From positions 208,296-272,295 of the forward strand of contig NZ_JAJUXI010000011.1 of assembly GCF_021390515.1 (NCBI RefSeq): DNA of 64,000 nt, written 5' to 3'. The stretch's first letter is position 1. The number at the start of each line of letters is the position of its first letter. Below are positions 34,157 through 43,900 of the stretch, in pieces. The notes beneath the pieces are model-generated. The model did not search any database. It was not told where the DNA came from and saw only the letters and a list, made by a program, of their open reading frames with translations. The position numbers were made by a program, and so were the translations under genes. The stretch is from Dyadobacter sp. CY326. GTDB taxonomy: Bacteria; Bacteroidota; Bacteroidia; Cytophagales; Spirosomataceae.

Positions 34157-36085
34157 TTACACAACAATTTCCACCAACACGGATGTGCCTTCCTCTGGTT
34201 TCGATTGAATATCAAGCTTTCCGTTAAGATAATCCACACGTGCCTGCACATTCCTGAAACCCGCTCCTTTGCTTGTTTCCAGGCTGCTCACGTCGAAACC
34301 TTTACCATTGTCTTCCACGGTAAGGCTTACATTGCTGCCAATGCGGGTAAGCTGGACTTGCGCCTCGGTTGCATCGGCGTATTTCAGCACATTGTTTAAA
34401 AGCTCTTGCACGACGCGATAAAGCACAATCTCAATGGATGAGTCGAGCCGGTTTTCGAATCCGAAATCCTGCATAACCACCTTCAATTGACCCGATGCAC
34501 TGATTCCATCACAAAAGTCTTTGAGCGCGTCGATTAGTCCGAACCTGACGAGCGTTTCGGGCATCATGCTGTGGGCTACGCGGCGCATTTCGCTGATGGC
34601 GCCGTCCAGTTGTGTGAGTGCCCGGGTAAAGGTCATAGCGCTTTCCTCGGGCAGAATTACATTTCCTTTCACGGAATTTAAAGTTAATTTAATACCAGAT
34701 AATAATCCACCGAGACCGTCATGCAAGTCTCTGGCGACGCGGGTGCGTTCTTCTTCCTGGCCTTTCAAAATGGAGTTTGTGGCCACGAGTTGTTTTTCTT
34801 GTTGCAATTGGAGCACTTCTTTTTCAGCGATTCGTTTTCGTATTGTAATGTTTCGGTAAACCAAAATTGAAATGAGTGTGAGGACGACTAATCCTGCAAT
34901 TAGGCTATAAATAAGGGTGTTACGGGTTTGTTTTTCTTTTTCTAGGCTGACAATCTGCTTTTCCTTTTGAGCAGTCAAATAGCGCGTATCCAGTTCCTGC
35001 AATTGCTTCTGAACATCCACTCCTTGAATCGAATCGTTCAGGATCGAGTATTTCATTAAATAGTCGTAAGCGCCTTTGTAATTGTTTTCACGCGCCAAAT
35101 CCGTTGCGTAATCTTCATAAAGCTCAACCAAATGGTCTGTCATTTCATTGGCCTCGGCGATTTTGAGCGCTTCACGCGTGTATTTTGCAGAAAGTGCAGG
35201 CTCGTTGCGGTCTTCGGCCACAAACATCAGGGCCCGCAAACATTCCATTTCCAGAAAAACATTGCCTGTTTTCCTGGCCAGGTCTAATCCTTTTTCACCA
35301 TATTCCTGAGCGATATCCAGCTTTTTCAGCCCGCGGTTAACGCGACAGAGTCCTCCATAAGCCTGCACAACGAAGATGTCTGATTTAATCTTTTGTGCAA
35401 TTACAAGCCCTTCCGTATATGCCGCGCGTCCTTCCTCGTATCTTTTTAAATTGAAATAGCATCCACCCAAGTTGGTCAGAATGTCGGCCAATGTCAGGCT
35501 GTCTTTCATTGGTCTGGCTAGTTGCAGGGCCTTCTGTTTGTATACCAATGATTTGTTAAAAAGATTGGCATGTTCAAATGCTGAGCCTATGCTGATGTAA
35601 AGTCTGGGCAGGAATTCTTTCATTCCTAACTTCTCAAACTGGTCCACCGAGCGCTGGTAATATTTAATCGCCTCAGTGAAATTGCCCATATAGACATAAC
35701 TGGTGGCAATATTCGCCTGGCTTTTACCAATGTTCACCTCATGTTTCGTTCTCGTTGCTATGTCCAGGCTCTGTTTGTTCAATTTCAGTCCCTGGTCAAA
35801 TTTGCCCTGCAAATTCAGAATGTAAGTGTAATTGGAGCGAAATTTGAATTTTCCCAAATCATAATTAAGCTTCTGACTAAGGGCCTCTGCTTTTAAATAA
35901 TATTTGCCGGCACTGTCCAGATTTTGATTTTCTAACAGCTGACCGTATTCGATATACGCCAGCACCCGGTTGGTGTCTTCCTTACTCTCCCTGATCTTTT
36001 TCAAAATAGCATTGGCATCACCGTTCTGGGCTGCTGCGTGCACATAAAGAAGAAGTAGGAAGACAGTTTTGTAAACTAGTTTCAT
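34157..36085 (-). CDS. TPR-containing sensor histidine kinase (HisKA_3)
   Basis: From ATG 36085 the product has 642 residues with a signal sequence (MKLVYKTVFLLLLYVHAAAQ). A periplasmic array of tetratricopeptide repeats covers about residues 30-360, including repeated xxYxxALxxA units. A short coiled coil and one transmembrane helix follow (LIYSLIAGLVVLTLISILVY). The kinase part has the H-box EERTRVARDLHDGLGGLL, the N-box VQELLNNVLKYADATEA and the G1 box DNGKGFDV. This is the NarX/DesK-type HisKA_3 class that pairs with LuxR-type regulators. The frame is open for 31 more codons upstream, but the signal peptide supports the shorter start. Confidence 0.93.
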   Translation of the reverse strand: MKLVYKTVFLLLLYVHAAAQNGDANAILKKIRESKEDTNRVLAYIEYGQLLENQNLDSAGKYYLKAEALSQKLNYDLGKFKFRSNYTYILNLQGKFDQGLKLNKQSLDIATRTKHEVNIGKSQANIATSYVYMGNFTEAIKYYQRSVDQFEKLGMKEFLPRLYISIGSAFEHANLFNKSLVYKQKALQLARPMKDSLTLADILTNLGGCYFNLKRYEEGRAAYTEGLVIAQKIKSDIFVVQAYGGLCRVNRGLKKLDIAQEYGEKGLDLARKTGNVFLEMECLRALMFVAEDRNEPALSAKYTREALKIAEANEMTDHLVELYEDYATDLARENNYKGAYDYLMKYSILNDSIQGVDVQKQLQELDTRYLTAQKEKQIVSLEKEKQTRNTLIYSLIAGLVVLTLISILVYRNITIRKRIAEKEVLQLQQEKQLVATNSILKGQEEERTRVARDLHDGLGGLLSGIKLTLNSVKGNVILPEESAMTFTRALTQLDGAISEMRRVAHSMMPETLVRFGLIDALKDFCDGISASGQLKVVMQDFGFENRLDSSIEIVLYRVVQELLNNVLKYADATEAQVQLTRIGSNVSLTVEDNGKGFDVSSLETSKGAGFRNVQARVDYLNGKLDIQSKPEEGTSVLVEIVV

Positions 36086-36196
36086 GGTTACACGGAGGAG
36101 TTTTGGCTGGAAAAATACGGGTGTAAAATTCCTAAATAAAACCATTGAATAATATCCTTTAAAAGCATGATTTTTCAAAAATCCTACTTTTAAAGG

Positions 36197-36229
36197 ATTG
36201 ATTGCCGGCCGCTTGACGATCTACCTTTG
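36197..36229 (+). promoter_or_regulatory. Candidate Bacteroidota promoter for the lipoprotein gene
   Basis: TACCTTTG at 36222-36229 matches the Bacteroidota -7 consensus TAnnTTTG, and ATTG words at 36197-36204 sit at the -33 distance. The predicted transcript would start near 36237, about 45 bp before the ATG at 36282. Confidence 0.55.
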
Positions 36230-36281
36230 TCGAGTCAAAAGACAACTTATCTCATCTATTTATCATTTATTTAAAACAGCC

Positions 36282-36686
36282 ATGAAAAAGATTTTTCTGA
36301 TTTTATTCCTGAGTACATTATTCTTCGCTTGTGAAAAAGACAAAGACAAAGATCCGGCTCCGGAGCTGAGCGCGCAGGTTGTCGGCACTTACAAAATTAC
36401 CGAGCTCAAAATTGACGGCACCAAGCAACCGCTTGAAGGAGCAGTAATCACGGTTCAACTGGACAAGTTTTCTTCGGAAGTTGTAACCGGTAAAATGAAA
36501 TTGAAACTGGATGGTGTCTCCGAACCGGACGAGGATTTAGGCTCAATTGCACTGAAAAATGCCGGAAGCACGGGCATTGATCTGTACGAAGGAACGGAGA
36601 AGATCGGCAGCATTAAGTCTGGTAAGCTGAACATTTTCGTGGTTTATGAAGGCCAGGAAATTGAGATGATCGGAGACAAGCAATAA
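36282..36686 (+). CDS. Small lipoprotein
   Basis: From ATG 36282 the product has 134 residues with a lipoprotein signal (MKKIFLILFLSTLFFACEKD, lipid on Cys17). A Lys/Asp-rich tether follows, then a compact beta-rich domain with VGTYKITELKIDGTKQPLEG and a C-terminal VVYEGQEIEMIGDKQ. It resembles the small lipocalin-like or calycin-type lipoproteins common in this phylum, but I cannot assign a family with certainty. The stop overlaps an ATG of the next gene, so the two are probably cotranscribed. Confidence 0.7.
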   Translation: MKKIFLILFLSTLFFACEKDKDKDPAPELSAQVVGTYKITELKIDGTKQPLEGAVITVQLDKFSSEVVTGKMKLKLDGVSEPDEDLGSIALKNAGSTGIDLYEGTEKIGSIKSGKLNIFVVYEGQEIEMIGDKQ

Positions 36687-36706
36687 TGCTCCATTTATTT
36701 ATAGCC

Positions 36707-37612
36707 ATGAAAAATAAAATAAGCGTCCTCCTTCTCTATGCATTGTGCCTCTCCTTTTTGAATTTCACTTTTTCCGACGATTTCTCTGAGATGGGTGTTA
36801 CCCGAAAGGATTTCCAGGAAAGATTATGGAGCATTTTGCAAAACAATGCAGTTCATATGCCTTACGTCAGCAGTTCCGTAAAAGCAGCTTGCCGGGCCAT
36901 TTCAACTGAAAATCAAGCGGCCGCCATTACAAAAGCAGGCACTTTTATAAAAGCTTATTACGGTTCCGACGAATTTAGAACGCGTTACAACACCTGGCTG
37001 AACAAAAGTTATCAGCCAGGGGAAACCAAAGTAAGCGAGCAGAGACAAGCGGAAATTCGTGCCAGCCGGCTGAAAGGGGTTCAGGGAATGAAAGCGGACG
37101 ATATTGCGCCAATCGTTGATATGCAGATCCAATCGGCCGAAACGTATCAGGGCATGGAAGGCATGTTAACAAGTTTGCCCGCCGACCAGCGTGCAGATTT
37201 CAAAAAAACAATCGAAAACGGAAAGCAAACTGCTGCTTTTTTCAAGAAGATTAAGCCGCTTTTGAAAACGGATTTTGAAGAGTTCAAAAAGCAATATGCG
37301 GAGTTTCTTGCCAAAGATGAAATTGCGCAGTCGGAGCAAACACTTGAAAGGAATAACAAAAAGAATGCTTCGGAATACGAAAAGTGGAAGGATTCGGGGA
37401 AAGTGCTTGCTGCCAGGCTAAGCGAGTTTTTGGAAAAAAGCAAAGGAGTGGATTTTGCAGCAAAAACGAAGGTTGTCGATAACCGCGACAAGTTTGTAAA
37501 TCCCGCTTATGAAGCGAAAAACGACGTCTGGAAATTTTGTTATCGCATTGGACCAGGTCCTACAAATGCTGCCCGCGGATTTGCCCAGCAATGGTTAGCA
37601 GAGTTAAAATAG
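36707..37612 (+). CDS. Exported hypothetical protein
   Basis: I do not recognise a family. From ATG 36707 the product has 301 residues with a Sec signal (MKNKISVLLLYALCLSFLNF). An earlier ATG at 36686 overlaps the preceding stop and would add seven residues. The mature protein is largely helical and charged, with a long amphipathic stretch (SEQTLERNNKKNASEYEKWK) and a C-terminal aromatic segment (WKFCYRIGPGPTNAARGFAQ). It forms a unit with the small lipoprotein upstream. A strong palindrome follows before the convergent peptidase gene. Confidence 0.7.
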   Translation: MKNKISVLLLYALCLSFLNFTFSDDFSEMGVTRKDFQERLWSILQNNAVHMPYVSSSVKAACRAISTENQAAAITKAGTFIKAYYGSDEFRTRYNTWLNKSYQPGETKVSEQRQAEIRASRLKGVQGMKADDIAPIVDMQIQSAETYQGMEGMLTSLPADQRADFKKTIENGKQTAAFFKKIKPLLKTDFEEFKKQYAEFLAKDEIAQSEQTLERNNKKNASEYEKWKDSGKVLAARLSEFLEKSKGVDFAAKTKVVDNRDKFVNPAYEAKNDVWKFCYRIGPGPTNAARGFAQQWLAELK

Positions 37613-37658
37613 GTTTTGTATCGTTTACAGACAGGGTCATTTGCTCCTGAGCTGTATT

Positions 37659-37702
37659 GAAACTCCGGGACAGATTCGCCAGTTATCTGCTCCCGGAGTT
37701 TC
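37659..37702. terminator. Bidirectional hairpin between convergent genes
   Basis: A perfect 12-bp inverted repeat (GAAACTCCGGGA / TCCCGGAGTTTC) with a 20-nt loop lies between the stop codons of the convergent genes. It is AT-flanked on both sides and most likely terminates both transcripts, although the T tracts are short. Confidence 0.65.
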
Positions 37703-37710
37703 GTATTTAA

Positions 37711-38880
37711 TTACTTTGCAGACGAGATCTGCCTGTTATATGCTTCCAATGGCACAGTTGGAATGTATCCTTTCTCGCCATTTTCAAGCGCTACGCGAAA
37801 GCCCTTGGACATTTCTCCAATTATCCTTACCAATGTATTAGCGGATAATGAGGCGATTTTTCCTTCATTATCAAGTTGTGGTGAGTTATATAAATTTGCT
37901 TTCCGCTTGATGCGGACTGTGTCACCGAGCCAGCGGGATTTTTCCGGCAGACCTGCAATTTTCTCTTTTCGATCGTCAATGAATGGCAAGGGATTTACCG
38001 CGCCTGAACCGCGCGCGTAAATTCCAAAATGCAAATGCGGCGCTGTGGTTATCGCATTGCCGGTGTTTCCAACCAAGCCGAGCGTATCGCCAACCACAAC
38101 ACGCTCACCAACTGAGACCAGCTGACTGTCCAAATGCGCGTAATAAAGCGAGTATGGACTGCTGAGAGAGGACAGAAAGACAACTTTCCCACCCAGGTTA
38201 TTGGTGCCGGTTTGGGTTATAAATCCGTTTTGTGCTGCAACGACCGGTGTTCCACGCTTAGCCCGGATATCAACTCCTTCATGAGACCGGATTCCGCCGT
38301 CGCGGTCGGCACCCCAAAAGCTCATTACGGAAGATATGCCATGTCCCGAAACCGGGAAACCCAATGCGGGTAATGTTGTTAAGGATAGCGAAACAGCTGT
38401 TTTTTCGTTCACGCCGGTTTGCAGGCGAAGCAGCAATGTGTCGGAATTTTCATTGGTGTAAGTCAACGTTTGCCCTTCGCTGCTGAGATAATCCAGTCGC
38501 TGCGGCTTTCCGTTTGCCTTGATTTTATAGAGTTCCATGAAAAAATGTGCGGCAGTGTCCTCGGGATCGCGCAAAGGCGTAATGACCAATTTCCTTCCCT
38601 CAGGAACTTGCAGCCGAATGGCCTGTGCGGGAAATGAGTCACCCAAAAAAAAGCGCTCCTGGTAAGGCGCCATGGAAAATATCGAATCGTTCAAAACAGC
38701 TTCACCAACTCTAAACCACGTTTGTCCAGCCGCAGTTTTCTCCATCTTGGCCTTGTAGAGCTCACGTTCGTAATGTTCCTGCGGCGTAACCGGAAACCAA
38801 TGTGAAACCGGCACGGGCTTACAAGAGGTCATAATTCCCACAACAAGCATCACAAACCACAACCGCCTCCCGTATTTCAT
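37711..38880 (-). CDS. M23-family metallopeptidase lipoprotein with SH3 domain
   Basis: This 389-residue protein has a lipoprotein signal with Cys20 (LWFVMLVVGIMTSC). A beta-rich N-terminal domain covers about residues 30-170. The LytM/M23 domain has zinc motifs SHEGVDIRAKRGTPVVAAQ (His and Asp ligands) and HLHFGIYARG (catalytic His). A C-terminal SH3-like domain covers about residues 325-385 (LVRIIGEMSKGFRVALENGE). By family knowledge it cleaves peptide cross-links of peptidoglycan or acts as an activator of amidases. Zinc ligands look complete, so activity is likely. Confidence 0.9.
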   Translation of the reverse strand: MKYGRRLWFVMLVVGIMTSCKPVPVSHWFPVTPQEHYERELYKAKMEKTAAGQTWFRVGEAVLNDSIFSMAPYQERFFLGDSFPAQAIRLQVPEGRKLVITPLRDPEDTAAHFFMELYKIKANGKPQRLDYLSSEGQTLTYTNENSDTLLLRLQTGVNEKTAVSLSLTTLPALGFPVSGHGISSVMSFWGADRDGGIRSHEGVDIRAKRGTPVVAAQNGFITQTGTNNLGGKVVFLSSLSSPYSLYYAHLDSQLVSVGERVVVGDTLGLVGNTGNAITTAPHLHFGIYARGSGAVNPLPFIDDRKEKIAGLPEKSRWLGDTVRIKRKANLYNSPQLDNEGKIASLSANTLVRIIGEMSKGFRVALENGEKGYIPTVPLEAYNRQISSAK

Positions 38881-39036
38881 GTCGCTAAAAATTGATCCTT
38901 TTTCCGATGGTTAACAAATTCATGCCATTGGGAAAGTGGATTGGGTGGATACAGGATCGAATCTCTACATTATCGGGCAATATTCATTCACTAAAAATCT
39001 TTCAAGCGTGGAACAATTACCGATCAGAACAAAGCA

Positions 39037-39156
39037 TTGATTGAATATGCAGTTGCGGACAGTGATATGCCTCTTTTTGTTAGTAAATATCTCGTTGAAC
39101 TTCTCACTAAGGAAGAGCTCGAAACATTTATTAAGAAAGAGTTGTCTCAACTATAA
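39037..39156 (+). CDS. Possible small protein or gene remnant
   Basis: A short frame (TTG 39037 to TAA 39154-39156) gives 39 residues with protein-like composition: IEYAVADSDMPLFVSKYLVE followed by LLTKEELETFIKKELSQL. The open frame begins at 38995 after a TAA, with KSFKRGTITDQNKA upstream but no ATG. It looks like the C-terminal end of a helical protein and may be what is left of a truncated gene. It has no recognised family. Confidence 0.3.
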   Translation: MIEYAVADSDMPLFVSKYLVELLTKEELETFIKKELSQL

Positions 39157-39157
39157 C

Positions 39158-39655
39158 TCACCCAATCCGCTTGTAAACTGTTTCAGTTGCTTTGTCTTCC
39201 TGGCCTTCTGGCGAAATGTTGTAGGCTGTGATGATGAGATTGTCGTTGTCAATCAGCTCGACGACCGTTCGCCAGCCCCATGGTTCGGGAATGTCCGGGC
39301 CGCCGTAACTGCCGAGCACCGAAAAACCTTTTTCAGATGGCGTGCCATTGGACAGCATTACGCCGGTTCCCATGTGAAAACTGTCGATCCAGGCGGCTTG
39401 AAAGTTGTTGTTTGGGATATCGAACCCGTAAATGGCAATCCCCTCGAACGGTTCTTCAGTAAGCGAACCCTTGTATTCGTGAATGATGAACCGTCCTCCC
39501 AGGATTGGGCGGATGGTGCCTTCCATTGGAGATTCATCGGCGACGACGTCTGGCTCAAACCATGTTTTTGTGATTCCTTTCCAGCTTCCTGTTAATGCAC
39601 TAAGCTGATTGTGAACGCCGGATTCCAGCGAGATTTCAAATTTTGATTTGCTCAT
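39158..39655 (-). CDS. DUF1579-family protein
   Basis: This 165-residue cytosolic protein has no signal peptide. The pattern LTGSWKGITKTWFEPD, GTIRPILGGRFIIHEYKGSL, EGIAIYGFDIPNNNFQAAWI and SNGTPSEKGFSVLGSY fits the DUF1579 family, a beta-barrel fold without an established activity. It is a single gene with no obvious partners. The sequence upstream of its start contains a short direct-repeat element. Confidence 0.8.
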   Translation of the reverse strand: MSKSKFEISLESGVHNQLSALTGSWKGITKTWFEPDVVADESPMEGTIRPILGGRFIIHEYKGSLTEEPFEGIAIYGFDIPNNNFQAAWIDSFHMGTGVMLSNGTPSEKGFSVLGSYGGPDIPEPWGWRTVVELIDNDNLIITAYNISPEGQEDKATETVYKRIG

Positions 39656-39667
39656 GATTGTTGGCTT

Positions 39668-39695
39668 GCCACGGATGCACGAATTTACACGAATT
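39668..39695. repeat. Possible dispersed repeat with CACGAATT duplication
   Basis: The segment GCCACGGATGCACGAATTTA continues into a second CACGAATT (8-bp direct repeat at 39678-39685 and 39688-39695). It resembles a short intergenic sequence I associate with many environmental genomes. It lies in the 215-bp gap between two divergent genes (39656-39870), which otherwise shows nothing beyond AT-rich promoter-like DNA. Confidence 0.35.
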
Positions 39696-39870
39696 GCAAG
39701 TTCCTGCCATTCCTGTGCTCCTGGTTAATTTTTAGATGATTTAGGACTATACTATTTATGTTTAAGACAAAAATAAGAGTTGGTAATGCGTTTTAAAAAG
39801 CAATAACCGGGGCGTTTGAGACAAAAAAACATTATATTGTCAGGCAGTTTGCTCATTAATCGTCCAATAT

Positions 39871-40884
39871 ATGATACAATTAGGAATTCTAATTACAAAC
39901 AAACATCGGTTGCTAAGTGTAGCGGCTATTCTGGATGTGTTTGAATCAGCAAATATGTTTTATGAGCGCGAGCATGGTGCACCGTTCTTCAATATCAACC
40001 TTTTTTCTCCCGAAAGCAATCCTGCCGAACTTTACGGAACATACGAAATTGGTTCGATAAATACAGCCTCACAACAGCAATTAATCCTTGTTCCTGCTTT
40101 TGGCGCAGGTGATCTCAAAGCATCAATTGCGAAAAATTATCCGTGCATTCCATGGCTCATCGAGCAATATGATCGGGGTGCGGAAATAGCGAGTTTTTGC
40201 ACGGGTGCTTTTCTCCTTGCGGCTGCTGGCTTGTTGAACGGGAAAGAGGCGACAACGCACATTGATGCCGCCATGTCACTAGCTACAAATTTCCCGGAAA
40301 TCATCCTGAAAAGTGACGCCGTCGTTACAGACGACAGGGGAATTTATACAAGCGGTGGAGCCACAAGCAGTTTTCATTTAATGCTTTATTTGATTCAGCG
40401 TCATTGCGGAAAAGAGCTGACGCTTCAAACGGCGAAGATGTTTGCAATTGATATGGACCGCGAGCAGCAGACTTATTTTGGTACATTTTCGCCTTCGCTG
40501 GACCATGGTGATGGTTTGGTAAATATGGCGCAAAAGAAAATTGAGAAGGAATATCAGGAAGGAAGCACCATTGAAACGTTGATTCAGGACATTCCGGCGA
40601 GCAGGCGCAATGTGGTTCGGAGGTTCAAACAAGCGGTTGGCGTGACGCCTATCGAATATTTGCAACGGACGCGGATCGAAGCTGCAAAAAAGCTTTTAGC
40701 GCAAACCGATCAAAGTGTGCTGGAAGTGATGCTGAATTCGGGTTATAACGACTTGAAGTCGTTTCGGCAGTTATTTAAGAAGAGCACCGGTGTTACGCCG
40801 AAGGAATATAGAGACAAATTTAACATTGCCAGGCTTGATGGAAGTCGCATGGCAAACCGCGGGACAGCGCATTATCTTAATTAA
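39871..40884 (+). CDS. GlxA-type AraC regulator with DJ-1/PfpI domain
   Basis: This 337-residue protein combines an N-terminal DJ-1/PfpI-like domain (about residues 1-190) with a C-terminal AraC-type double helix-turn-helix (about 235-320, GVTPIEYLQRTRIEAAKKLL and NSGYNDLKSFRQLFKKSTGV). The DJ-1-like domain has the nucleophile-elbow Cys in ASFCTGAFLLAAAG and LVPAFGAGD. The PfpI-like part is generally taken as a sensor rather than an enzyme in this family. The ligand and target genes are unknown, and no obvious partner gene is adjacent. Confidence 0.93.
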   Translation: MIQLGILITNKHRLLSVAAILDVFESANMFYEREHGAPFFNINLFSPESNPAELYGTYEIGSINTASQQQLILVPAFGAGDLKASIAKNYPCIPWLIEQYDRGAEIASFCTGAFLLAAAGLLNGKEATTHIDAAMSLATNFPEIILKSDAVVTDDRGIYTSGGATSSFHLMLYLIQRHCGKELTLQTAKMFAIDMDREQQTYFGTFSPSLDHGDGLVNMAQKKIEKEYQEGSTIETLIQDIPASRRNVVRRFKQAVGVTPIEYLQRTRIEAAKKLLAQTDQSVLEVMLNSGYNDLKSFRQLFKKSTGVTPKEYRDKFNIARLDGSRMANRGTAHYLN

Positions 40885-40929
40885 AAAAAGTGGCTTAACG
40901 ATCCGATCAGGAACATTAAGCCACTTTTT
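40885..40929. terminator. Bidirectional terminator between glxA-like and CBM genes
   Basis: A perfect 14-bp stem (AAAAAGTGGCTTAA / TTAAGCCACTTTTT) with a 17-nt loop carries A and T tracts on both sides, so it can end both convergent transcripts. Confidence 0.88.
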
Positions 40930-40944
40930 AATATAATAACTGGA

Positions 40945-43900
40945 TTAATGCACTTTGGCTAGCTTGCGGAAAGTGCTTTCATTTCCCTGCTTCACTTCAA
41001 TAATGTAAGATCCAACAGGCAGATTCGCTAGATTAAGCTTGTGTGACATTTTGTTGCCCGGTTTTTGAACGCGATTGTCTTTGTAAAGTCGGCCCGTTCT
41101 TGCGTCAAACACTTTAAATTCCACGTCGGCGCTATTTTCATTGGCCAGTTCAATGTTGATAAAATCCGTTGCAGGATTTGGGAAAACATTGACATCCTCG
41201 TGCAAAGGAAATTCCTTAGGCGTTAATGCAGGTGCAGCGGCGGCAGTTCGGGCATTAGCATTGCCCGCAGTGACGAAAATTGGTGTTTCTGTAACCGTAA
41301 CCGTTACTTTTCCATCCACGATGCTTTTTTCTTGCAAAGCCATATTATTGCTTCCCGCAGTTGGCGTGTAAATGTTGGCGACGCCAGAGCCGCCCAGATT
41401 GACCGTATATTCAGCGGTTCTGCCCACTTCATCAGGCACCGTTAGAATGAAAACCGACTTGCCATTCAGCTCGTAGCGGTCTACAACAGGGTCTGCATTG
41501 ATGGTTTCTTTGTAAACATAATCACCGAAAAGCTTTTTCGTCTGCACAAAATAGTCAGCCACAGGTCTGCGCGAAAAGTCATCATTCAGTAAGCCCGACG
41601 AACCGAACATCCATCCCCATGCAGGGTTATCATCATACATTTGATAATAAAAAATCTTTTCGATTCCGTGGCGTGCCGAGAACAACGAAGTGCGCAGGAT
41701 CCAATCCGCTTGTGTCTGCATAGGAGACTTACTGCCAATAGGAATCGCTTTCAGCGGGCTTGTCTGGGTTAAGTCATAACCGGCTTCTGTGATCCAAACG
41801 GGCATTTCCTGAGACATTTCCTTTGAGGTCTTCACAAAATTATCAAGCGTTACATATGCATTTCCAACCTCCGGAGCCACGCCGCGCGTTGATGTGCCGC
41901 TTTGGTTTGAAGAAGCATCGTCTGTATAAAGGTGAAAATTGACCACATCCCAGCATAGATTCACGCTTCCGTCGGGTCTGTAACCTCTAAATTCCTTGCA
42001 CCAGTCCACCATTCCTTTGAGATAATCCGGGCCTGTTACCATTCCCGCAATCACGACTTTCATATTTGGATCAGCATTTTTTACGCCAACTCCCGGTCCC
42101 ATTGTGTTTTTGTGGCCATCATAAAAAGCGGAAATGTTAGCAGCATATTCACGCGCAGTCTGATAACCTTTACGGCCTTTCCACCATTTATCGCGCTCGT
42201 TATCGCATTCAATGTATTTGACCAAATCCAGGCCAATTTTGACAGTGTTTGGATAATCGCCAAACCATCTTGGAATTGTATCCACTTTCAATAAAGACGG
42301 GTTGACATTCACATTGCTCCCATAACGCGCAACATATTGAAAAGCAACTTTGGCCTGCTCAATGTAGGAAAGCGGATCTTTAAAATCTTTTCCAAAGCGG
42401 ACGGGCACATTCTCGGAATCTCTTTCACCTTCAGGGTAAGATGCTAACATCCAGCCTGGTAACGTTTTCAGACAGGCCAGCACTTCAATGTTTTCTTGTT
42501 TGAGTCTTTGGTAGATCAAATCATAATTCCAGCTGCCGCTTAATGTTGGATTATAGGAAAAGACACCCTCTCTGGATTCCAGTTTTTCCCAATCCATATA
42601 ATGGCGGAATCCGGAAAAGCTTTTGGCAGCGGTAACTTTCGCTTCGACGAGCGACTCTGTGTGGGCGCCATCCTGGAAGTTCCATTCGTAACCATTGACA
42701 CCCAGCATGTCATTTAAGCGAATGTTCTTTATGCGTCCCGTCCCGTTTGCAGGTGGCGCTGGCGTGTAACTTCCGTAGAATTCAATCTCGGTAGGAAGCA
42801 AATTGGGAATGGTCAAAACCAGATAACGAATGTTCGAAATCGGAGCGTCCAGTGCGAAGCTGCTATTGGAGGCTCTGTCGGGATAGGGTCCTACCCATCC
42901 ATTATATACGGAACCAGTAAATTTCCCAACCGGAATGCGGTTCCATTGGTCGTCGATAACAGATAATAGCAGCGGCTGATTCTCGGTCGAGCCCGTGTAA
43001 TCAAAAAATCTGATGCTTTGCAGGGTTATCTGTTCACCATCTCTGAGCGGATAATAGGCGTCATAATAGTCGATCGCCTTTCCCCAGCCTGTAAGCACGT
43101 CTGTTTCCAGGTTGCCATCAAATAGTCCGTCAAGTCCATTGGCAGCATTGGTCAGTTGATACCAGCGCTTTGGATCGAGGACAATTTTGGTTCCTGCAAT
43201 TGGGTTTGTCGGATTGGATTGGGCTGTGACCGTCAAGGTTCTGGCTACATTCTCAGCTTGCAAATAATGCTCACTTGCTGATTGTGAAGCGGTTATTGTC
43301 GTTTGTCCAGCGCCAACCAGCGTTGCTTTCCAAATGCCGGTTGCATTGGAAACGGTTGCTACGGAAGGGTTAGATGACGAATAAGTAATTGGCGACTCAT
43401 TATTATTGCTGCTCGCCACAAGGTTAAATGTTCCCTCTTGCAAACCCTTATCACCGATTTCGGCAAATGTAATCGTCGATGGATCCTGAACAACGCCCGT
43501 TGTAATCTCAAACCAGTTCAGATTAAATGCGCCGCGATTTGCATAAATGCGGAGAATCTGGCTGCCAGCCGGAAGATTTATCGTTGTGCGAATCGTACTG
43601 TAATCATTCCAGCCGCCAGTTTGTGGCACATTTACATGCCCCAACACAACGCCAGCGCCACTTTTTATCTCAATATCTCCATTTCCGTAACTGTTAGAAA
43701 CACGGAATCCAATGGTGTAAACGCCCGCGGTCGCAAGCTTAACATTGTAATCGAGCCAGTCGGCGTCGTCAATGTATGTGACCGATGCGCCGCCGTTTGC
43801 ATCAGTTGTCTCTTCGGTTCTTACATCGCTTGCGACGTCGAATGTTTCGGCCTCCATTCTGCCCGTAAGTGGACGCGATGCTTTGGCCTCAAACCAATTG

